Shown: piece by piece, positions 17,063 to 24,318 of the stretch
Layout of the letters: every line of letters starts with the position of its first letter
Position numbering within the stretch: the first letter of the stretch is position 1
Source: Methanosarcina sp. DH2
GTDB taxonomy: Archaea; Halobacteriota; Methanosarcinia; Methanosarcinales; Methanosarcinaceae
Assembly (NCBI RefSeq): GCF_020804225.1
Contig: NZ_WJBI01000011.1
Location: 1,631-42,448 of the forward strand
DNA length: 40,818 nucleotides
Reading direction: 5' to 3'
Translations under genes and position numbers: made by a program
The notes under the pieces: generated by a model
The model's input: the letters and a program-made list of their open reading frames with translations, nothing else
What the model was told of the DNA's origin: nothing
Database searches by the model: none

Positions 17063-17401
17063 GTCTTAAGTTATTTTTTTCAGTTTCAGGCCAGGCCGGT
17101 CAGATGGCCTGGAGACTTATTTTTTCTGGTTTCTTCTAGTTTCTTCTAGTCTTTTTCGGTCTCTTCTAGTCTTTTTCGGTTTCTTCTAATTTTTTGGCCT
17201 TTTCTGAAATTTTTCTGGATTTCTGGATTTCTCCAGGCTTTTTTCTATACTTGCTTTTCAGATTAGTGTTTTTTCTGTCTTTTTCGGGGTTGCACAGATT
17301 TAATTGCTTCCTGCTTGCCGGTAACACTTAATAACTTGATTTCAATCTTCTATCAGAAAGTTCATAAACCTGAAATTGAAAATCCAATCCGGAGAGAAAA
17401 T
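17063..17401. other. Intergenic region after ilvC: terminator and pyrimidine tract
   Basis: After the ilvC terminator (listed separately) the plus strand is a pyrimidine-rich tract (17120-17290). It includes a repeated block TCTTCTAGTCTTTTTCGGT around 17142-17180 with further partial copies. No gene was seen. The nitroreductase promoter is not evident. Confidence 0.5.
17087..17125 (+). terminator. Terminator after ilvC
   Basis: A perfect 7-bp stem CAGGCCA (17087-17093) / TGGCCTG (17105-17111) with an 11-nt loop is followed by a run of T residues at 17118-17125. It lies about 25 bp past the ilvC stop and probably ends the ilv transcript. Confidence 0.6.
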
Positions 17402-17944
17402 ATGCCAGTAACAGGAGAAAGTAAAGTCATTGACACAATCCTCAACAGACGAAGTGTCCGGGAGTTTACGGACAGACCCATCGGCAAGGACGAAATCAAC
17501 ATAATCCTTAATGCAGGCCGCTGGGCTCCCTCCGGGTTGAACAACCAGCCCTGGCGCTTTGCAGTTGTCAGGGACCCGAAAATTATCCACGAGCTCTCTG
17601 AATGCACGCATTATTCCAGTATTGTCTCAGGAGCCCCTCTGCTTATCGCAGCTTTCCTGGATACGGAACACTCGTACAACAGGACAAAAGATGTCCAGGC
17701 AATAGGGGCTTCTATCCAGAATATGCTCCTTGCCTGCTGTGGGCTTGGCCTGGGCACAGTCTGGCTCGGAGAGATCTTAAACCAGCATGAAAAGGTTAAT
17801 TCAATCCTTAATTGCCCATCTAAACTCGAACTCATGGCTGTGATTGCCATTGGAGAACCTGCTCCGGGAAAACGTACTTCCACACGTAAAGCCCTTTCGG
17901 AACTGGCATTTGAAGAAGAGTACGGGCAGAAATGGGAAGAATGA
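17402..17944 (+). CDS. Nitroreductase-family FMN oxidoreductase
   Basis: A 180-residue protein of the nitroreductase superfamily, homodimeric FMN enzymes that use NAD(P)H on nitroaromatics, quinones or flavins. Characteristic features are the N-terminal RRSVREFTDRPIG (FMN phosphate contacts), GRWAPSGLNNQPWRFAVV (about residues 37-54), a central AIGASIQNMLLACCGLGLGT helix and the C-terminal AVIAIGEPAP strand. ATG 17402 is chosen because GGAGAG lies 5 bases upstream. Upstream starts at 17315 would add a segment unlike the family. Substrate is unknown. It is flanked by noncoding repeats, and no operon is apparent. Confidence 0.88.
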   Translation: MPVTGESKVIDTILNRRSVREFTDRPIGKDEINIILNAGRWAPSGLNNQPWRFAVVRDPKIIHELSECTHYSSIVSGAPLLIAAFLDTEHSYNRTKDVQAIGASIQNMLLACCGLGLGTVWLGEILNQHEKVNSILNCPSKLELMAVIAIGEPAPGKRTSTRKALSELAFEEEYGQKWEE

Positions 17945-17962
17945 GGGCATGAATTAGATGCG

Positions 17963-18026
17963 AAAAATATCCTGAATTCAAAACAAAAATATCCTGACTT
18001 CAGAACGAAATATCCTGAACTCAACG
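17963..18026. repeat. Three imperfect 20-22-bp tandem repeats after nitroreductase
   Basis: Units at 17963-17984, 17985-18006 and 18007-18026 share the core AATATCCTGA followed by an ATTCA/CTTCA/ACTCA segment and AAAC/GAAC/ACG. They lie just past the nitroreductase stop. No function is evident. Confidence 0.75.
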
Positions 18027-18146
18027 TAAAACTTAGGAATTTATAAGTTGGCCTGACGAATGTTTGTTCGAATCGTTTTCTTTGAGGACATTTATAATTT
18101 CGTTGAGGATTAAATTTATAAGCTATTTAGCTCTATAAAGAGCCAG

Positions 18147-18177
18147 TTAACTGATGACAGCTTTATGAGTCAGTTAA
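18147..18177. promoter_or_regulatory. Inverted repeat upstream of tRNA-Arg
   Basis: TTAACTGA (18147-18154) is perfectly complementary to TCAGTTAA (18170-18177) with 15 bases between. A TATA-like AATTTATAAG at about 18113-18122 precedes it. It lies between the likely promoter and the mature tRNA 5' end at 18202, so it may be part of the 5' precursor. Confidence 0.4.
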
Positions 18178-18201
18178 TCGATCATAAGTTTTTCAAAATG
18201 A

Positions 18202-18273
18202 AGGTCTGTAGTGTAGCGGATATCACTGGAGCCTCCGGAGCTTCGAACCTGGGTTCGATTCCCAGCAGACCTG
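18202..18273 (+). tRNA. tRNA-Arg (anticodon CCG)
   Basis: A full cloverleaf folds by hand. The acceptor AGGTCTG (18202-18208) pairs with CAGACCT (18266-18272), and G18273 is the discriminator. T8 A9 precede the D-arm GTGT/TCAC with A14, G18-G19 and A21. The anticodon stem GGAGC/GCTTC (one G-T pair) frames the loop CTCCGGA with anticodon CCG. A 4-nt variable loop follows, then the T-arm CTGGG-TTCGATT-CCCAG. CCA is not encoded, as is common in archaea. Anticodon CCG reads the arginine codon CGG. No intron. A T-run follows at about 18281. Confidence 0.93.
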
Positions 18274-18518
18274 TTGCTAATTTTTCTGTTGAGCTTTTGC
18301 AAGTTTATGTGATATTTATTGAAAAACTTAGGGGCTTAATTCCTGCTTCATTTTTTGTATTCTTATTAATGATTTCGATTTCTTTTGTTAATATTGTAGA
18401 GCCGCTTCGGGTTAATTTCATGAAATCTTTCTGAAAATGCTGTCCTCGACGGGCAAAAAATATAAAAAGAGAAAAGAGATAAATATATCTAATAAAAGAA
18501 GTCTGGAAGGTCTACAGC

Positions 18519-18698
18519 ATGGCTCATAGGTTAAATCGTCGCTTTCTACGTGCAGGGAGAAGAAAAATTTCCTTAGTTCAGTTAATTCTCATAGCAATAA
18601 TAATATATTTTCTGCTTCGGATTCTTTTGCCTCTTGTGTGGACTCTTTTTTTAATCATTGTGTTGATTGTAATTTTGAGAATAGTCTTTGACCTTTGA
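18519..18698 (+). CDS. Small membrane protein, 59 residues
   Basis: A 59-residue frame with start ATG 18519 and GGAAGG eight bases upstream, ending TGA at 18696-18698. The protein begins with a strongly basic stretch (MAHRLNRRFLRAGRRK) and continues with almost uninterrupted hydrophobic sequence (residues 18-55), likely one long or two closely spaced membrane helices broken by R-I-L-L-P. The basic N-terminus predicts a cytoplasmic N-end. A TATA-like AAATATAAAAAG lies near 18459-18470. I recognise no family. The clear ribosome-binding site and membrane design make it a credible gene. Confidence 0.6.
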   Translation: MAHRLNRRFLRAGRRKISLVQLILIAIIIYFLLRILLPLVWTLFLIIVLIVILRIVFDL

Positions 18699-18983
18699 CT
18701 TTGTCCTCTCTTTTTAATTTATTTCATTTATTAATTTATTTTATCTACTCTTCTTTTTATTATTTTACTAGATTATATGTGTTCGACAAACCATATATTT
18801 AGTAAACTTTATCATCATTAAATCTGAATTAATTATTATTAGCAAAAATAGGTTTTTCAAATGGAAGGTTCTGAATTTACTTGAATTAATCACTTATTGT
18901 AGAAAGCATGAATATACAACTTTAATTTTCTTTAGTATTTTAGTTGGGGGTTGAGAAATACGGGGATAAGGAAGAAAATAGTC

Positions 18984-19910
18984 ATGGGCAAGAGTGGTCT
19001 TGTTCTTCTAGGGCTTGTATTGGTAATGTTTTTTTCTGGATGTGTGGAGAACGAAGTTTCTGCTGCAGAGGTAGAGAATAAGCTTTCTGCTGCGGAAGAA
19101 ATTGATACTTCTTTTTTACTTATCAATAGTGCTGAAAGCAGAATTGTATCTATAAGGCAAGATATAGAGTCTGGTACCTATACTACGGCAAAAACGAGTC
19201 TAAAAGCTTCAAAAATAGACTTCGAAGAGGCTTTAAAGATCCTTAACGATACTTCTTCGGATTACGAAGAGGAAAATCAGGAAATTGAGAGATACAAAAC
19301 TTTAGCTGAAAGTGGTCTGGACAGGGTTTCCTCCCTGGAGAGTCTGCTTATTGCAATGGAACATTTTGATAAGTCTTTTGCGTACATGTATTCAGAAGAA
19401 TTTAACTTGAGTAAAAAAGAACTTGACAAAACGAATGAAGCTTTGAATGATTCTGCGGTTTCATTAAGTTCGGCAAAAGAAAAGGTCTTTACGATCGATC
19501 CCAATTCGGTGCCTGTAGAGCAGAAAAGCTCTATTATTCTGTTAAGAGACGACATGGAAACCAGCGAAACTATGCACGTGGAAATCAAAAAGATGATTAG
19601 TGGAATGTATCCATATATGGACGGGTACGAATGTCTTTTAAAAGGAATAGAATATGGTGACGCTGAGAAATGGGATAAAGCCGCCGATGAATTTGAAAAA
19701 GCTTCCAATAAATTTTCTGAATCTCAAAAGGTTTTGGAGAAATTGAAAGATTCGGAGTATTCAGAGGTTTCTGTGGGAGCTATTGAAATGTGTGGGCTTC
19801 TGATGCAGATGCAAAAAGACTTGCCGCATTTTGAAGCAGGTTGCAGGTATATGGAGAAAGGCCGCTATTCTCAGGCGCAAAAAGAATTTAATAAGCTTTC
19901 TGGCTTTTGA
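18984..19910 (+). CDS. Putative lipoprotein with helical (TPR-like) repeats
   Basis: A 308-residue exported protein. The N-terminus GKSGLVLLGLVLVMFFSGC is a lipoprotein signal with the lipobox FSGC, so Cys20 would be the lipid-modified residue. The mature part is almost entirely charged alpha helix with repeated Ala/Leu/Glu/Lys heptad-like patterns, and the C-terminal half (about 210-305) resembles TPR hairpins (EYGDAEKWDKAADEFEKASN and CRYMEKGRYSQAQKEFNKLS). ATG 18984 has AAGGAAG about nine bases upstream; TTG 18951 would add eleven residues. A short near-duplicate, EVSAAEVE/KLSAAEE, follows the lipobox. Function is unknown; probably surface-anchored. Confidence 0.75.
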   Translation: MGKSGLVLLGLVLVMFFSGCVENEVSAAEVENKLSAAEEIDTSFLLINSAESRIVSIRQDIESGTYTTAKTSLKASKIDFEEALKILNDTSSDYEEENQEIERYKTLAESGLDRVSSLESLLIAMEHFDKSFAYMYSEEFNLSKKELDKTNEALNDSAVSLSSAKEKVFTIDPNSVPVEQKSSIILLRDDMETSETMHVEIKKMISGMYPYMDGYECLLKGIEYGDAEKWDKAADEFEKASNKFSESQKVLEKLKDSEYSEVSVGAIEMCGLLMQMQKDLPHFEAGCRYMEKGRYSQAQKEFNKLSGF

Positions 19911-20042
19911 GTAAGCTGTTCATAAAAATATTACGAAAAGGTTGCAAAAAACATCACAAAAAGTCGGGATAAAAGAAACGAAATAAAAGTAATTTTTAGT
20001 TTTTCTTTTATCCCCATACTCTATTTATTTCCACTATTTTCT

Positions 20043-21452
20043 TCACTTTTCTTTCAAATACTCATCAATTGCCTTTGCCGCCTTTTTGCCTGCACCCATT
20101 GCACTGATTACGGTTGCTGCGCCTGTTACCACATCTCCACCAGCAAAAACTCCGCACTTGGAGGTTGCCCCGGTCTCTTCGTCGGCAACTACAGTGCCCC
20201 GTTTGTTCTGCTCAAGACCTTCTGAGCCCTTGAAAATTATCGGGTTCGGAGAAGTCCCGATCGCAATAACCACAACGTCCGCAGGTATAAGGAATTCCGA
20301 ACCTTCTACAGGGACAGGGCTTCTCCTGCCGGATTTATCGGGCTCGCCAAGCTCCATTTTTATGCATTCGACGCCTGTAACATTGAATTTCTCGTCTCCG
20401 AGGATGCGGACAGGGTTTGTAAGGAGCCTGAAGGTAATGCCTTCTTCTTTAGCATGCTCGATTTCTTCGCGGCGGGCAGGCATCTCGTCTTCTCCGCGGC
20501 GGTAGACTATACTTACATCTTTTGCGCCCAGGCGGAGGGCGGAGCGGGCTGCGTCCATTGCCACATTTCCGCCTCCCACAACCACAACATGCTTGCCGCG
20601 CCTGACCATGGTGTCATATTCGGGGTCATAGGCTTTCATGAGGTTTACGCGGGTCAGGAATTCGTTTGCGGAATAGACGCCATTTAAGTTTTCGCCTTCT
20701 ATTCCCATGAAGTTCGGGAGCCCTGCGCCCGTGCCCAGGAAAACGGCATCGAAGTCGTCGCAGAGTTCGTCCAGGGTTTTGATCCTGCCTATGATATAAT
20801 TGGGCTTGACCTCTACACCGAGCTTTTCAATGTACTCTACTTCCTGCCGCACAATCCCTTTTGGCAGCCTGAACTCCGGGATGCCGTAACTCAGAACTCC
20901 TCCGGCTTTGTGCAGGGACTCAAAGATCGTTACTTTGTGACCAAGCTTTGCAAGGTCTGCTGCGGCAGTAAGCCCCGCAGGACCGGAGCCCACTACTGCT
21001 ACCTTTTTGCCGGTAGGAGGCATAGCTTCAGGAGCCTTCACACCCTTTTCGCGCTCATAGTCCGCGCAGAAACGCTCAAGCCTTCCTATTGCAACAGGCT
21101 GGCCTTTCTTCCCGAGTACGCAGCTGGCTTCGCACTGGGCTTCCTGGGGGCAGACGCGGCCGCAGATTGCAGGGAGGGCGTTTGTGGCTTTGATCCTCTC
21201 GATTGCCCCCTCAAAATTTTCCTCACAGACCAGCTGGATAAAGCCCGGAATATCCACATTCACGGGGCAGCCCTCAACACACTTCGGGTCTTTACAGGCG
21301 AGGCATCTGGAAGCTTCTACTAGGGCATCTTCTTTCGTGTATCCGAGAGTTACTTCATTAAAGTTATTTCTGCGCTCTTCGGCAGGCTGCTCTGGCATCG
21401 GGGTTCTTTCTTTCTTTACTTTTCCTGTTTTTTCTCCGTGTAGTTCTTGCAT
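20043..21452 (-). CDS. NfnB/GltD-type FAD-NADPH oxidoreductase large subunit
   Basis: A 469-residue flavoprotein of the glutamate synthase small-subunit fold. The N-terminal ferredoxin-like part has cysteines CLACKDPKCVEGCP and CGRVCPQEAQCEASC for Fe-S clusters. The FAD dinucleotide motif VVGSGPAGLTAAADLAKLG is near residue 152 and the NADPH motif VVVGGGNVAMDAARSA near 290. It lies 18 bp behind the NfnA-like gene. As a pair they match the electron-bifurcating NADH-dependent ferredoxin:NADP+ oxidoreductase and the related sulfide dehydrogenase. Alone it could be called gltD/gltA, but no large glutamate synthase domain is adjacent. ATG 21452 follows GGAGGGG. Confidence 0.88.
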   Translation of the reverse strand: MQELHGEKTGKVKKERTPMPEQPAEERRNNFNEVTLGYTKEDALVEASRCLACKDPKCVEGCPVNVDIPGFIQLVCEENFEGAIERIKATNALPAICGRVCPQEAQCEASCVLGKKGQPVAIGRLERFCADYEREKGVKAPEAMPPTGKKVAVVGSGPAGLTAAADLAKLGHKVTIFESLHKAGGVLSYGIPEFRLPKGIVRQEVEYIEKLGVEVKPNYIIGRIKTLDELCDDFDAVFLGTGAGLPNFMGIEGENLNGVYSANEFLTRVNLMKAYDPEYDTMVRRGKHVVVVGGGNVAMDAARSALRLGAKDVSIVYRRGEDEMPARREEIEHAKEEGITFRLLTNPVRILGDEKFNVTGVECIKMELGEPDKSGRRSPVPVEGSEFLIPADVVVIAIGTSPNPIIFKGSEGLEQNKRGTVVADEETGATSKCGVFAGGDVVTGAATVISAMGAGKKAAKAIDEYLKEK

Positions 21453-21470
21453 TTTTTCATCCCCTCCTTC

Positions 21471-22316
21471 TCAGTGCAGTCCGCACCTGCATTCCTCTTC
21501 ATACTTTTCCACAGCTTTTCCTTCTTCGCCGCGGTACATTGCGAGCCTGTTCATGAGCTGGACAAAATCAACCTCACGGGCATCAAACTCAGGCCCGTCA
21601 ACGCATGTGAACTTTGTTTTTCCATTGACTGTAACTCTGCAGCCTCCGCACATCCCTGTTCCGTCCACCATTATGGAATTGAGGCTGACCAGGATTTCAA
21701 CATCATAGGGGAACGCAACCCCTGCCCCTACTTTCATCATGATTGGGGGTCCGATAATTACAACTCTTGCAACCTTTTCACCGCTGTCCAGAATCCTTTT
21801 CATGATATCGGTTACAAACCCATGGTGCCCTTTTGACCCGTCATCGGTTGCTATGTACAGTTCGGAACTGGCTTTCTCCATTTCATTTTCAAGAATCAGG
21901 AGGTCTTTATTTCGGGCTCCTATAATTGAAATTACCTTGTTGCCTGCATTCACATAAGCCTTCGCCTGGGGGTAGATAGGGGCAACTCCTACTCCTCCTC
22001 CTACAAGAATTATAGTACCGAGTTTTCTGACATCAGCAGGAGTACCAAGGGGTCCGACAAAATCTTCAAGGGAATCGCCTGCAGAAAGCTTTGCAAGCTG
22101 TTTTGTGGTCTTGCCCATTTCCTGATAAATTACAGTAACCGTGCCTGCCTCTCTCTCAAAATCCGCAATTGTAAGAGGAACTCTTTCCCCCCTTTCATCA
22201 ATCCTGAGGATTATGAACTGTCCGGCTTTTGCAGCCTTTGCCACATCAGGGGCATCTATTATCATTCTGTGTACCGATGGAGCAATTTCTTCCTTTTCCA
22301 GTATTCTATATGCCAT
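21471..22316 (-). CDS. NfnA/SudB-type ferredoxin-NADP reductase small subunit
   Basis: A 281-residue flavin reductase with an N-terminal FAD beta-barrel (AGQFIILRIDERGERVPLTI, residues about 32-51), an NAD-binding domain beginning IILVGGGVGVAPIYPQAKAY and a C-terminal [2Fe-2S] cysteine loop GTGMCGGCRVTVNGKTKFTC. This is the pattern of the small subunit of NfnAB or sulfide dehydrogenase. With NfnB it would move electrons between NADH, NADPH and ferredoxin. The C-terminus ends CRCGLH, adding two extra cysteines. A TATA-like ATATATAT near 22458-22450 (minus) is the likely operon promoter. Confidence 0.88.
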   Translation of the reverse strand: MAYRILEKEEIAPSVHRMIIDAPDVAKAAKAGQFIILRIDERGERVPLTIADFEREAGTVTVIYQEMGKTTKQLAKLSAGDSLEDFVGPLGTPADVRKLGTIILVGGGVGVAPIYPQAKAYVNAGNKVISIIGARNKDLLILENEMEKASSELYIATDDGSKGHHGFVTDIMKRILDSGEKVARVVIIGPPIMMKVGAGVAFPYDVEILVSLNSIMVDGTGMCGGCRVTVNGKTKFTCVDGPEFDAREVDFVQLMNRLAMYRGEEGKAVEKYEEECRCGLH

Positions 22317-22884
22317 GAGATCACATTTTCCTGAGTAAAAGCATATCTTCTGAACAAATGATAGGGTAAATTTAAATGTAACTTAGCTTTATGCGGGTTC
22401 CTGTCCTTCTGCGTTTTCGCATGGACGTTCCCCTTATACTGATTAATGGGATATATATTCTCCCAAATAATTTTAGTTATTCTACCTGGTCTTCATTACC
22501 TTTTTAGTTTAATCATAAATGCCTGTTTTTTTGACAAATTTATCGAATAGGAACGAAACTTCTTCAGATCCTTTTAACCTATCTACAAAAATTTAATAAA
22601 TCTAGAGGGTGTAATAAATTTAAGGGTAAATTCCCAAACTCGGCTGATCCGTGGGTTGGATTGGTGTAAAGGAGGGGTGAAACAAAGGTACTTCAAACGA
22701 TAGCTATAGCTGAAGCTACAGGTCTTAAAATCCTGAAGAAAGGAATAATTCATTCTGATGATTTACTGGCAGAATAGGTTAATTTCCTTTTTGAGGGCAA
22801 AATACAAAGACAATATGGATTTACGAAATGAAACTTCTGAAACGAATCTGTTCATAATATACAAACTATAAAAGGAGTTGGATT
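22317..22884. other. Intergenic region upstream of nfn-type operon and small-protein genes
   Basis: About 570 bp between divergent units. It has the minus-strand TATA-like element near 22450-22458. From about 22660 to 22778 the plus strand has an open stretch reading QTIAIAEATGLKILKKGI then HSDDLLAE and stop, preceded by AAAGGAGGGGTG but in a different frame. This could be a decayed small gene; it has no usable start and was not called. Confidence 0.4.
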
Positions 22885-23025
22885 ATGCCGGAAGAACGAA
22901 GAGAAGGGGAACAGGGAGAAAAGCTGGAAAAGAAAGAAGGAGAAGAGGTCGCAGACGTTGACCCTATCCATCCGTCCGAAGCAAGGGGTGGCAAGAAAAG
23001 ATCACTTCTTGACACCTGTAAATAA
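22885..23025 (+). CDS. Small acidic protein with C-terminal HPSE-GGKK-LLDTCK motif
   Basis: A 46-residue frame too short for usual gene calling. Start ATG 22885 has AAAGGAG seven bases upstream. The N-terminal half is a Glu/Lys/Arg-rich, probably disordered segment; the C-terminal half is VDPIHPSEARGGKKRSLLDT then CK, with Cys45 next to last. The same 22-residue C-terminus ends the next gene (23087-23305). Across those 22 codons 7 are identical, 11 differ only synonymously and 4 change the residue, which argues strongly that both are translated and conserved. I recognise no family. A role as a metal- or thiol-binding peptide, or as a modified peptide, is speculation. Confidence 0.75.
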   Translation: MPEERREGEQGEKLEKKEGEEVADVDPIHPSEARGGKKRSLLDTCK

Positions 23026-23086
23026 CTTAATTCCTTTCTATTTTTTTGTGCTGAAATAAGTAATAGAATATATAGGGGTTTATTCT

Positions 23087-23305
23087 ATGACCGAGGAAAT
23101 TGGTGTTGAGCCTGTAAATCCGGTGGAGAAAGAGCACGGAGGCAAAAAAAAGCCTCTGGTAAGTTGTGAAAAATACGATGAAGAAGAGAGAAAAACACTT
23201 CTTAAGGAAGAACGGGGAGATGACGAAGAAGCTAAAGTTGAGCCTATACATCCCTCTGAACAGAGAGGAGGTAAAAAGAAAGGCCTTCTTGACACGTGCA
23301 AGTAA
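23087..23305 (+). CDS. Small acidic protein with two copies of the GGKK-Cys motif
   Basis: A 72-residue protein, paralogue of the one just upstream. Residues 51-72 read VEPIHPSEQRGGKKKGLLDT then CK, and residues 7-28 hold a degenerate copy, VEPVNPVEKEHGGKKKPLVS then CE, so the motif occurs three times in the two genes. Conserved positions are Val-acid-Pro, Pro, Glu, Gly-Gly-Lys-Lys, Leu and Cys. The linker (29-50) is highly charged. ATG 23087 has AGGGG eight bases upstream; the gap to the first gene is 61 bp. No transmembrane segment or signal peptide. No recognised function. Confidence 0.75.
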   Translation: MTEEIGVEPVNPVEKEHGGKKKPLVSCEKYDEEERKTLLKEERGDDEEAKVEPIHPSEQRGGKKKGLLDTCK

Positions 23306-23838
23306 ACAGGCTTTTATTCTTACCTTATTACTACGAGAGCGTGGAGAGTCACGAATACCTCGTTTTTCATATCGGGGATGAAGTGAACCCCGCCTCTTTT
23401 TAGTTTCGGTTTAAACATTTAAATCATCTTTTCTTTGCAAAATGACAGGGAGTCGGATAGGAAACCGAAAGCAGAGTTTCAATCATTTATTTTAAGGAAA
23501 CCTTGTTTAAGGGATGCTTAACTATTCCCTTGAAACCGAGCTGGCAGCCCGAACACAGCCTGAAGCACAGCCTGAAGCACAGCCCGAAGCATGCTCCATC
23601 ATTTAGGGTGGGGTGGCCGCACGTAATTTGATTTTTTTAATTTTTTATCCTTTATTCTTTATTCTTTAATTTCTCTTTTATCCTTTGATTTTACCTATGA
23701 TCTCATTTCATTCTATTTTTTAGCTCTTTACTTCTGGTTGATTTAAAATATCCTTCTTTATCGATTTATCCCGATAATCCCGTTAAGTGCATGTTTTTAT
23801 GTCTGCCCAAATCCCTTCCGGCAGCTTTCCATTAAATA
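23306..23838. other. Intergenic region between small-protein genes and arsR
   Basis: About 530 bp. It contains the 12-bp repeat at 23545-23591 (listed separately) and a T-rich stretch at 23625-23700. No clear gene. A 30-codon frame through the repeat is described with it. Confidence 0.45.
23545..23591. repeat. 12-bp direct repeats within a possible 30-codon mini-ORF
   Basis: CAGCCTGAAGCA occurs at 23556-23567 and 23568-23579, with variant CAGCCCGAAGCA at 23580-23591 and a degenerate 11-bp copy at 23545-23555. In one plus frame it reads QPEA three times inside an open frame 23514-23606 (ATG to TAG, 30 residues, ending ACSII). AAGGG directly abuts that ATG, which is too close for a normal ribosome-binding site, so translation is doubtful. 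The period of 12, a multiple of 3, is nonetheless what a coding repeat would show. Confidence 0.6.
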
Positions 23839-23868
23839 TATATGGATATATGCGCATATATTCATATA
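23839..23868. promoter_or_regulatory. 30-bp near-perfect palindrome, probable ArsR operator
   Basis: The sequence from 23839 to 23868 is a palindrome centred between 23853 and 23854 with a single mismatched pair (23845/23862). Its core ATATATGCGCATATAT (23846-23861) is perfect. The AT-rich dyad resembles the 12-2-12 operators of ArsR/SmtB regulators. It overlaps the TATA-like AAATATATA (23834-23842) and the predicted transcription start, so a bound repressor would block initiation. It ends 3 bp before ATG 23872, which argues that translation does not start at the upstream ATG 23842 lying inside the dyad. Confidence 0.75.
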
Positions 23869-23871
23869 CTT

Positions 23872-24192
23872 ATGATTGATAGTAAAGTAAAGTTCTTTAA
23901 AGCTCTCGGAGATGAGACACGGCTTACTATCCTTTCTTACCTGCTGGAACACAGTTATTGCGCCTGTGACTTTTCTTCCCTTACAAAAAAGGACCAGACT
24001 ACAGTTTCAAAGCACTTGAAGGTTCTTGTTGAAGCTGGAATTTTAAAGTACGAAAAACAGGGAAGAAACATCATCTACAGCATCAAAAACGAGGAGACCA
24101 ATTGCTTGCTTTTATCTCTTGGAATCCGGGATATAAAACCCTGTTGTGATAAGCAACATTTTTCCAGAGTGTGTTCTACAGATAAGACCTAA
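23872..24192 (+). CDS. arsR: ArsR-family arsenite-responsive repressor
   Basis: A 106-residue winged helix-turn-helix regulator. The N-terminal FFKALGDETRLTILSYLLEH is typical of the family. The metalloid site CACDF (Cys30, Cys32) at the start of the recognition region corresponds to the CVCDL site of classical arsenite-binding ArsR; the recognition helix is DQTTVSKHLKVLVEAGIL and the wing is YEKQGRNIIYSI. Extra cysteines Cys91, Cys92 and Cys101 may contribute to metalloid binding. I start at ATG 23872 because the upstream ATG 23842 lies inside the operator-like palindrome. It probably represses itself and arsM, 126 bp downstream. Confidence 0.88.
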   Translation: MIDSKVKFFKALGDETRLTILSYLLEHSYCACDFSSLTKKDQTTVSKHLKVLVEAGILKYEKQGRNIIYSIKNEETNCLLLSLGIRDIKPCCDKQHFSRVCSTDKT

Positions 24193-24318
24193 ATCTGAAT
24201 TAACAACATCCTAAAGAAGGAACTAACGATCAGCTGAGGGTAAAGCTAGCTAAGGATAACAGAAAATAAATTTAAGGTAAAAAAGGAAGATACGAACAAT
24301 AAGGAATGGGATAAAAGA

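Noticed and set aside
18165-18434. An 89-codon frame
   Set aside because: It runs straight through the tRNA-Arg gene, which folds perfectly.
20043-21452. Calling this gene glutamate synthase
   Set aside because: The adjacent NfnA-like subunit and the lack of a glutamate synthase large domain favour the NfnB role.
22660-22778. Possible small gene reading AIAEATGLKILKKGI
   Set aside because: There is no start codon in that frame, and the good ribosome-binding site leads into a frame that stops after eight codons; at most it is a remnant.
23842-23871. ATG 23842 as the arsR start
   Set aside because: The extra ten codons lie within the palindrome and TATA-like region and are not family-like; ATG 23872 fits better.
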